Shown here: positions 1 through 11,100 of the stretch, piece by piece
Position numbering within the stretch: position 1 is the stretch's first letter
Layout: each line of letters opens with the position of its first letter
Assembly: GCA_003255065.1 (NCBI GenBank)
Contig: QAOA01004158.1
Coordinates: forward strand, 406,637 to 470,636
Length of the DNA stretch: 64,000 nucleotides
Reading direction: 5' to 3'
Source of the DNA: Cercis canadensis
Taxonomy: Eukaryota > Streptophyta > Magnoliopsida > Fabales > Fabaceae
The notes under the pieces: generated by a model
The model's input: only the letters and a program-made list of their open reading frames with translations
The model's database searches: none
What the model was told of the DNA's origin: nothing
Position numbers and translations under genes: made by a program

Positions 1-117
1 TTTTTATCTGTCAAAATGAACCTTTTGATGTACGGTCATTTATTAAGCAATTGATGCTCTAAGTCTAAGTTCCATAACAGTGACTGCATGCTCACTAATT
101 TAATGTATATTGTACAG

Positions 118-2156
118 GTTGCATTTTGTGGCATGGAAAAAATAAAACTTGATGAATTTCCAGAGCTGATTGACATATGGAATGGAAAACTTCCAGATTG
201 GTCCTTCAGCAATTTGAAATCTTTGATTGTGGACAAGTGTGACTTTTTGTCATATGTGATACCGTCACATTTACTATGCTCTTTCAGCAATTTGCAAGAG
301 CTGCAGGTAAGTAACTGTAATTCCATAGAGGTGGCATTTGATCTGCAAGAAGTTAACGTGAAGAACAGAGAAACTCTAAATGCAGTTGGTGCTCCTTTCA
401 ATGAAGAGGTGAACCCTTGTATCTGAGCTTGTTTGGCTTGAATTGCAGTAGAAACTTGCTTTTAAAAAAAATCAACTCTATTTGTGCAGGCCATATTCCC
501 TAGCTTGGAGATAGTGATTTTCTCCCACATGGATAATTTGCAGAAAATATGGTCCAGCCACTGTGCTTCAGATTCCTTTAGCAAACTAAAAAAAGTGGAA
601 ATTAACTATTGTGACAAACTTGTGACTGTTTTTCCCTCCTATATAGTAAGATCACTTTGTCATGTAGAGACGGTGACAGTTACACAATGTGTTTCACTAG
701 AAACCATATATGACCTCCAAGGCCAAAACATCAGAGATGCACAAGGCGAGCTAGAAACGAAATTGAAAAATCTGATCGTACTTCATCTACCCAATTTGAG
801 AGATATATGGAATAGTGATCCTAATTCAGTTCTCAGCTTTAGCAATCTACAAACAGTACAAGTGGTTGCATGTGGAAGCCTGAAAAATATATTTCCTACC
901 TTTGTGGCCTTGAATCTTGTTCTACTTGAACGTCTTACGATACAGAGTTGTGGGATGGAGGAAATAGTTGCAAAGGAGGAGAATGCAAATGCAATTACAA
1001 AATTTGAGCTACCTCGTTTAACATCTGTTACATTAGGACACTTGTTGAAACTTAAGAGGTTTTATCCTGGGGTGCACATTTTGGAATGCCCAAAATTGAA
1101 ATGGCTAGATGTGTTCAACTGTCAAAAAATGGAGTTGTTTGAACTGGAAACTAAGAATTTTCCAGCAACAATGAATCAACTAGGCCAACTTGATGTTGCC
1201 ATTGAGCAATCATTCTTCTCTATTGAAAAGGTAAAAGTTACTAGATACTAGTTTTATTATTATAAGGTAGACATTGATATATCTTTTATATGCTACCACC
1301 TATACTAATTTTGTTTATTGCCAATCAGGTGGTTCCTAATTTGGAGTTCTTGACATTGAGTGGAATGGAGGCTAGGAAAATATGGAAGGGGCAATTTCGA
1401 GAAGACCTCCTCCATAATATACAAAAGTTCTCACTGCAAGAATTTGAAGATAAAGTGGCTGAATTTCCATATTGGTTCCTCCATAAAATGCCGAACTTGA
1501 AAGGAATGACTGTGAGTTCTAGTTCCTTTAGAGAATTGTTCCCTATTAGAAGACTTGTAGCAGAGGAAAAGCAAACAGCAGATATTGTGCGGCTTAGAGA
1601 ATTATACCTGTGGAGTTTGCCAATGTTGGAGAGGGTATGCATAGAAGGATTCCAACTTGATCCTGTGCTTGAGAAACTAGAAGAGTTGTATGTATGGAAG
1701 TGCTCTGGCTTGGCAAATCTAATTCCTACATCCGCATTATTCAATTTCTTGACTCTGCTCAAAGTAACTGAATGTGATGGACTTAAAAATTTATTTTCAC
1801 CCTTAGCTGCAAAAGGCCTTGTCCATCTTAAAGATATGAGAGTAAGAGAATGCAAGATGTTACAAGAAATTGTAGCCAGGGTGGATAATGAGAATGAAAA
1901 TGAAATTTTCTTTAGCCACTTAGAATCCTTGGAGCTTACATGTTTGCCAAATCTCTTAAATTTTTGTTCAGGGAAGAACAACTTTGATTTCCCTTATTTA
2001 GAAGAGGTGATTGTCAAACAGTGTCCGAGGATGAAGATATTTTCTGAAGGAGAATTAAGAACCACAAGACTACGAATTGTACATCAAGAAAAGAAAGACG
2101 AATCTTTTTGGGAAGGAGACCTTAACTCTACCATAAAAAAATTGTACAAAGATAAG
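118..2156 (+). repeat. LRR cassette 1 (exons A-B-C) of the first NLR
   Basis: Exon A is 291 bp (118-408), exon B is the long form of 741 bp (490-1230), and exon C is 828 bp (1329-2156). Introns are 81 and 98 bp. Exon A begins after TTGTACAG and ends GAAGAG before GTGAAC; exon C ends GATAAG before GTATGT. It is nearly identical to cassettes 3 and 4. Confidence 0.9.
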
Positions 2157-5100
2157 GTATGTCAACTTAACATGTTTGTCCTTGTCAAAGGCCAACTTGG
2201 CTTACACCAACTCTCTTATATAGGTCCTAATAGCATTTATGCTAAAATCGGTCCCTCTTTCAAATATATATTTATTGTCTTCACTGCTTTAAATTAATTA
2301 GTTAGTCATATGTTTTTTGTAGTACGTTTGGAATATATTTCAATTTTACAATAAATTGAGCATCATCTTAAAGAAACATGAAAGAGAAGGATGTACATAT
2401 TCAATTTACATCAAGAAATTTAGGGAAAGAAATGAAAAAGATTATATTTGAAAGTGGTTCACTTAACTTAAGCCACAAATTATTTCTTAGGAATTAGTTT
2501 TTGGAAAAGGGAAAAGAAGGTAAAAAGACTTGATAGACTCGGAATTATTTCCTCTTCTTCCTTTAGGGAAAAGGAAAATATATAAATCTCTTAGAAAGTT
2601 ACAGTTCAATCCCATCACATAGTTATTTGTGTAGCTTTAACATTAACTTGTAGAAGGTATCTTCTGATAGGCACAAGTAACAACAAACTAAGCCAATTGT
2701 GTTAAATATTCTTTCGAAATTTCTAGCTTCTTTTTATGTGTCAAAATGAACATTTTGATGTATGGTCATCTATTAAGCAATTGATGCTCTAAGTTCCATA
2801 ACAGTGACTGCATGCTCACTAATTTAATGTATATTGTACAGGTTGCATTTTGTGGCATGGAGAAAATAAAATTTGATGAATTTCCAGAGCTGATTGACAT
2901 ATGGAGTGGAAAACTTCCAGATTGGTCCTTTAGCAATTTGAAATCTTTGATCATCGACAAGTGTGACTTTTTGTCATATGTTATCCCCTCACATTTACTA
3001 TGCTCTTTCAGCAATTTGCAAGAGCTGCAGGTAAGTAACTGTAATTCCATAGAGGTGGCATTTGATCTGCAAGAAGTTAACGTGAAGAACAGAGAAACTC
3101 TAAATGCAATTGGTGCTCCTTTCAATGAAGAGGTGAACTCTTGTATCTGAGCTTGTTTGGCTTGAATTGCAGTAGAAACTTGCTCTAAAAAAAATCAACT
3201 CTATTTGTGCAGGTCATATTCCCTAGCTTGGAGACAATGATTTTCTCCCACATGGATAATTTGCAGAAAATATGGTCCAACCAATGTTCTTCAGATTCCT
3301 TTAGCAAACTGAAAAAAGTGGAAGTGGTGGAATGCGGAAGCCTGAAAAATGTATTTCCTATCTCTGTGGCCTTGAACCTTGTTCTGCTTGAAGAACTTAA
3401 GATACAGAATTGTGCAATTGAGGAGCTAGTTGCAATGGACGAGAATGCAAATGCAATTACGAAATTTGAACTACCTCGTTTAGCATCTGTTACGCTAGTA
3501 GACTTGTTGAAACTCAAGAGGTTTTACCCTGGGGTGCACATTTTGGAATGCCCAAAATTGAAATGGCTAGATGTGGTATACTGTCAGAAAATGGAGCTGT
3601 TTGGACTGGAAACTAAGAGCTTTGCAGCAACAGGGGATCAACCTGGCCAACTTGATGTTGCCATTGAGCAACCATTCTTCTCTCTTGAAAAGGTAAAAGT
3701 TACTAGTAGCACAATACTGGTTTTATTATTATAAGGCAGACATTGATATATCTTTTCTATGCTACCACCTATACTAATTTTGTTTATTGCCAATAAGGTG
3801 GTTCCTAATTTGGAGTTCTTGACGTTGAGTGGAATGGAGGCTAGGAAAATATGGAAGGGGCAATTTCGAGAAGACCTCTTCTATAATATACGAGAGTTCG
3901 AACTGCAAGAATTTGAAGATGAAGTGGCTGAATTTCCATATTGGTTCCTCCATAAAATGCCGAACTTGAAAGGAATGTATGTGCTTTTAAGTTCCTTCAG
4001 AGAACTGTTCCCTATTAGAAGACTTGTAGCAGAGGAAAAGCAAACAGCAGATATTGTGCGGCTTAGAGAATTATACCTGTGGAGTTTGCCAAGGTTGAAG
4101 AATATATGCAAAGAAGGATTCCAACTTGATCCTGTGCTTGAGAAACTAGAAGAGTTGTCTGTATGGAAGTGCTCTGGCTTGGCAAATCTAATTCCTGCAT
4201 CCGCATCATTCAATTTCTTGACTCTGCTCAAAGTAAATGAATGTGATGGACTTAAAAATTTATTTTCACCCTTAGTTGCAAAAGGCCTTGTCCATCTTAA
4301 AGACATGAGAGTAAAAGAATGCAAGATGTTACAAGAAATTGTAGCCAGGGTGGATAATGAGAATGAAAATGAAATTTTCTTTAGCCACTTAGAATCCTTG
4401 GAGCTTACATGTTTGCCAAATCTCTTAAATTTTTGTTCAGGGAAGAACAACTTTGATTTCCCTTATTTAGAAGAGGTGATTGTCAAACAGTGTCCGAGGA
4501 TGAAGATATTTTCTGAAGGAGAGTTAAGAACCACAAGGCTACGAATTGTACATCAAGAAAAGAAAGACGAATCTTTTTGGGAAGGAGACCTTAACTCTAC
4601 CATAAAAAAATTGTACAAAGATAAGGTATGTCAACTTAACATATTTGTCCTGGTCAAAGGCCAACTTTGCTTACACCAACTCCCTTATATAGGTCCTAAT
4701 AGCATTTATGCTAAAATTGGTCCCTCTTTCAAATAAATATTTATTGTCTTCACTGCTTTAAATTAATTAGTTAGTCATATGTTTTTTGTAGTATGTTTGG
4801 AATATATTTCAATTTTACAATAAATTGAGCATCACCTTAAAGAAACATGAAAGAGAAGGATGTACATATTCAATTTACATCAAGAAATTTAGGGAAAGAA
4901 ATGAAAAAGATTATATTTGAAAGTGGTTCACTTAACTTAAGCCACAAATTATTTCTTAGGAATTAGATTTTGGAAAAGAGAAAAGAAGGTAAAAAGACTT
5001 GATAGACTCGGAATTATATCCTTTTTTTCCTTTAGAGAAAAGGAAAATGTATAAATCTTTTAGAAAGTTACAGTTCAATGCCATCACATAGTTATTTGTG

Positions 5101-8100
5101 TAGCTTTAACATTAACTTGTAAAAGGTGTCTTCTGATAAGCACAAGTAACAACAAACTAAGTCAATTGTGTTAAATATTCTTTCCAAATTGCTTATTTTT
5201 ATCTGTCAAAATGAACCTTTTGATGTACGGTCATTTATTAAGCAATTGATGCTCTAAGTCTAAGTTCCATAACAGTGACTGCATGCTCACTAATTTAATG
5301 TATATTGTACAGGTTGCATTTTGTGGCATGGAAAAAATAAAACTTAATGAATTTCCAGAGCTGATTGACATATGGAATGGAAAACTTCCAGATTGGTCCT
5401 TCAGCAATTTGAAATCTTTGATTGTGGACAAGTGTGACTTTTTGTCATATGTGATACCGTCACATTTACTATGCTCTTTCAGCAATTTGCAAGAGCTGCA
5501 GGTAAGTAACTGTAATTCCATAGAGGTGGCATTTGATCTGCAAGAAGTTAACGTGAAGAACAGAGAAACTCTAAATGCAGTTGGTGCTCCTTTCAATGAA
5601 GAGGTGAACCCTTGTATCTGAGCTTGTTTGGCTTGAATTGCAGTAGAAACTTGCTTTTAAAAAAAAATCAACTCTATTTGTGCAGGCCATATTCCCTAGC
5701 TTGGAGATAGTGATTTTCTCCCACATGGATAATTTGCAGAAAATATGGTCCAACCACTGTGCTTCAGATTCCTTTAGCAAACTAAAAAAAGTGGAAATTA
5801 ACTATTGTGATAAACTTGTGACTGTTTTTCCCTCCTATATGCTAAGACCACTATGTCATGTAGAGACGGTGACAATTACAAGTTGTGGTTCACTGGAAAC
5901 CATATATGATCTCCAAGGCCAAAATATCAGAGATCCACAAGGCGAGCTAGAAACGAAATTGAAAAATCTGATCATACTTCATCTACCTAATTTGAGAGAC
6001 ATATGGAATAGTGATCCTCATTCAATTCTCAGCTTTAGCAATCTACTAACAGTACAAGTGGTTGCATGTGGAAGCCTGAAAAATATATTTCCTACCTCTG
6101 TGGCCTTGAACCTTGTTCTGCTTGAACGACTTACGATACAGAGATGTGGGATGGAGGAGATAGTTGCAAAGGAGGAGAATGCAAATGCAATTACAAAATT
6201 TGAGCTACCTCGTTTAACATCTGTTACATTAGGACACTTGTTGAAGCTCAGGAGGTTTTACCCTGGGGTGCACATTTTGGAATGCCCAAAATTGAAATGG
6301 CTAGATGTGTTAAACTGTCAGAAAATGGAGCTGTTTGGACTGGAAACTAAGAACTTTCCAGCAATAGGGGATCAACTAGGCCAACTGGATGTTGCCGTTG
6401 AGCAACCTTTCTTTTCTATTGAAAAGGTAAAAGTTACTAGATACTAGTTTTATTATTATAAGGCAGACATTGATATATCTTTTATATGCTACCACCTATA
6501 CTAATTTTGTTTATTTCCAATCAGGTGGTTCCTAATTTGGAGTTCTTGACGTTGAGTGGAATGGAGGCTAGGAAAATATGGAAGGGGCAATTTCGAGAAG
6601 ACCTCTTTCAAAATATATCAACTCTCAGACTTCAAGAATTTGAAGATAAAGCGACTGAATTTCCATATTGGCTCCGCCAGAAAATGCCGAACTTGAAAGG
6701 AATGTATGTGCTTTCAAGTTCCTTCAGAGAACTGTTCCCTATTAGAAGACTTGTAGCAGAGGAAAAGCAAATAGCAGATATTGTGCGGCTTAGAGAATTA
6801 TACCTGTGGAGTTTGCCAAGGTTGAAGAATATATGCAAAGAAGGATTCCAACTTGATCCTGTGCTCGAGAAACTAGAAGAGTTGTATGTATGGAAGTGCT
6901 CTGGCTTGGCAAATCTAATTCCTGCATCCGCATCATTCAGTTGCTTGACTCTGCTCAAAGTAACTGAATGTGATGGACTCAAAAATTTATTTTCACCCTT
7001 AGCTGCAAAAGGCCTTGTCCATCTTAAAGACATGAGAGTAAAAGAATGCAAGATGTTACAAGAAATTGTAGCCAGGGTGGATAATGAGAATGAAAATGAA
7101 ATTTTCTTTAGCCACTTAGAATCCTTGGAGCTTACATGTTTGCCAAATCTCTTAAATTTTTGTTCAGGGAAGAACAACTTTGATTTCCCTTATTTAGAAG
7201 AGGTGATTGTCAAACAGTGTCCGAGGATGAAGATATTTTCTGAAGGAGAGTTAAGAACCACAAGGCTACGAATTGTACATCAAGAAAAGAAAGACGAATC
7301 TTTTTGGGAAGGAGACCTTAACTCTACCATAAAAAAATTGTACAAAGATAAGGTATGTCAACTTAACATATTTGTCCTGGTCAAAGGCCAACTTGGCTTA
7401 CACCAACTCCCTTATATAGGTCCTAATAGCATTTATGCTAAAATTGGTCCCTCTTTCAAATAAATATTTATTGTCTTCACTGCTTTAAATTAATTAGTTA
7501 GTCATATGTTTTTTGTAGTATGTTTGGAATATATTTCAATTTTACAATAAATTGAGCATCACCTTAAAGAAACATGAAAGAGAAGGATGTACATATTCAA
7601 TTTACATCAAGAAATTTAGGTAAAGAAATGAAAAAGATTATATTTGAAAGTGGTTCACTTAACTTAAGCCACAAATTATTTCTTAGGAATTAGATTTTGG
7701 AAAAGAGAAAAGAAGGTAAAAAGACTTGATAGACTCGGAATTATTTCCTTTTTTTTCCTTTAGAGAAAAGGAAAATGTATAAATCTTTTAGAAAGTTACA
7801 GTTCAATGCCATCACATAGTTATTTGTGTAGCTTTAACATTAACTTGTAGAAAGTATCTTCTGATAGGCACGAGTAACAACAAACTAAGCCAATTGTGTT
7901 AAATATTCTTTCGAAATTTATAGCTTCTTTTTATGTGTCAAAATGAACCTTTTGATGTATGGTCATCTATTAAGCAATTGATGCTCTTAGTTACATAACA
8001 GTGACTGCATGCTCACTAATTTAATGTATATTGTACAGGTTGCATTTTGTGGCATGGAAAAAATAAAACTTGATGAATTTCCAGAGCTGATTGACATATG

Positions 8101-11100
8101 GAATGGAAAACTTCCAGATTGGTCCTTCAGCAATTTGAAATCTTTGATTGTGGACAAGTGTGACTTTTTGTCATATGTGATACCGTCACATTTACTATGC
8201 TCTTTCAGCAATTTGCAAGAGCTGCAGGTAAGTAACTGTAATTCCATAGAGGTGGCATTTGATCTGCAAGAAGTTAACGTGAAGAACAGAGAAACTCTAA
8301 ATGCAGTTGGTGCTCCTTTCAATGAAGAGGTGAACCCTTGTATCTGAGCTTGTTTTGCTTGAATTGCAGTAGAAACTTGCTTTTAAAAAAAAAATCAACT
8401 CTATTTGTGCAGGCCATATTCCCTAGCTTGGAGACAGTGATTTTCTCCCACATGGATAATTTGCAGAAAATATGGTCCAACCACTGTGCTTCAGATTCCT
8501 TTAGCAAACTGAAAAAAGTGGAAATTAACTATTGTGACAAACTTGTGACTGTTTTTCCATCCTATATGCTCAGACCACTGTGTCATGTAGAGACGGTGAC
8601 AATTACAAGTTGTGGTTCATTGGAAACCATATATGACCTCCAAGGCCAAAATATCAGAGATCCACAAGGCGAGCTAGAAACGAAATTGAAAAATCTGATC
8701 ATACTTCATCTACCTAATTTGAGAGACATATGGAATAGTGATCCTCATTCAATTCTCAGCTTTAGCAATCTACTAACAGTGCAAGTGGTTGCATGTGGAA
8801 GCATGAAAAATATATTTCCTACCTCTGTGGCCTTGAACCTTGTTCTGCTTGAACGTCTTACGATACAGAGATGTGGGATGGAGGAGATAGTTGCAAAGGA
8901 GGAGAATGCAAATGCAATTACAAAATTTGAGCTACCTCGTTTAACAACTGTTACATTAGGACACTTGTTGAAGCTCAAGAGGTTTTACCCTGGGGTACAC
9001 ATTTTGGGATGCCCAAAATTGAAATGGCTAGATGTGTTAAACTGTCCGAAAATGGAGCTGTTTGAACTGGAAAATAAGAACTTTCCAGCAACAGGGGATC
9101 AACTAGGCCAACTTGATGTTGCCATTGAGCAACCATTCTTCTCTGTTGAAAAGGTAGAAGTTACTTGTAGCAACCATTGAGCAACTTGATTCTAATTTTA
9201 TTATTATAAGGCAGACATTTATATATCTTTTATATGCTACCACCTATACTAATTTTGTTTATTGCCAATAAGGTGGTTCCTAATTTGGAGTTCTTGACGT
9301 TGAGTGGAATGGAGGCTAGGAAAATATGGAAGAGGAAATTTCGAGAAGACCTCTTCCACAATATACAAAAGTTCTCACTGCAAGAATTTGAAGATAAAGT
9401 GGCTGAATTTCCATATTGGTTCCTCCATAAAATGCCGAATTTGAAAGGAATGACTGTGGGTTATAGTTCCTTCAAAGAATTGTTCCCTATTAGAAAGCAC
9501 GTAGCAGAGGAAAAGCAAACTGCAGATCTTGTGCGGCTTAGAGAATTATACCTGTGGAATTTGCCAAGGTTGGAGAGGGTATGCATAGAAGAATTCCAAC
9601 TTGATCCTGTGCTTGAGAAACTAGAAGAGTTGTATGTATGGAAGTGCTCTGGCTTGGCAAATCTAATTCCTGCATCAGCTTCATTCAATTACTTGACTTC
9701 GCTCCAAGTAACTGAATGTGATGGACTTAAAAATTTATTTTCACCCTCGACCGCAAAAGGCCTTCTCCATCTTAAAAATATGAGAATAAAAGAATGTAAG
9801 ATGTTACAAGAAATTGTAGCCAGGGTGGATAATGAGAACAAAATTGAAATTTCCTTCAGCCACATAGAATCCTTGGAGCTTTCAAGTTTGCCAAATTTGT
9901 CAAGTTTTTGTTCAGGGAATAACAACTTTGATTTCCCTTATTTAGAAGAGGTGTGTGTCAAACAGTGTTCGAGGATGAAGATATTTTCTGAAGGAGAGTT
10001 AAAAACAACAAGGCTACGAATTGTACATCAAGAAAAGAAAGATGAATCTTATTGGGAAGGAGACCTTAACTCTACCATAAAAAAAATATACGAAGATAAG
10101 GTATGTTTATTTAACATACTAGTATACTTTCATGACAAACATATCTTATATTTTGTGTTGCTATAGATTTGACAATAACAGCAAAGCGACTATACATATA
10201 TATATCACTTTTTTTTTTTTCAATTTCTCTAGTAATAACTGATATAGTGAAATCAACAAAGAAGCATATTATTATCAAATTTTATCAAACATATATATTT
10301 GCTGATATTTTCTTCAAAACTGGACTGTTATTTTTATTTCTCTATTCAGCTTGGATATATTCACAAACAATCTCAGCTTAAGAAATGTTACCTCCAAAGC
10401 TTAAAGCAGAGTTTCAAATCACATATGCTTTTTAATAGTAAATGATTAAAAAGTTATAATTAATTAATATGACTGTAACAGCGGCACTCTCCTTGTAACT
10501 TTATGAACATATATAAGCAATTTTTGTGCTTGAAAACAGAAAACACAAATAGTTTCCAGAAACGTTTGCTAATATGCATTTTACTTTTTATCCTTCGAAA
10601 GACCAAAAATATTAAAATGTTTTCATAAAGTTTCAACTTAATGTCACTGCCGCATATTTATTTGTGTGACTTTTAAAATTAAATTCTAAAAGACATCTTT
10701 TGATAAGCATATGTACTAATTGACTATTTTTTTTTTCTGGAACATGCATACCACTAAATAGATATTCAGAAGCACTTCCTAGTTTCTTTTTATGTGTCAA
10801 ATGTATGGTCTCATATCTTAAGCAATTGATGCTTGTTGTTTAATGTATATTGTTCAGGTTGGATTTTGTGGCATTGAAAAAATGAAACTTGATGAATATC
10901 CTGACTTGATTGAGATATGGAATGGAAAACTTCCAGACTGGTCCTTTAGCAATTTGAAATCTTTGATCATGGACAAGTGTGACTATTTGTCATATGTTAT
11001 CCCATCACATTTACTATGCTCTTTAAGCAATTTGGAGGAGCTGCAGGTCAGTAACTGTAATTCCATAGAGGTGGTATTTGATCTGCAAGAAATCAAACAG

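Noticed and set aside
1325-1981. Long minus-strand frames opposite the LRR exons (also near 3881, 6632 and 36029)
   Set aside because: They mirror the repeated LRR exons, recur in every copy with the same shape and match no family; they are shadows of the + strand coding sequence.
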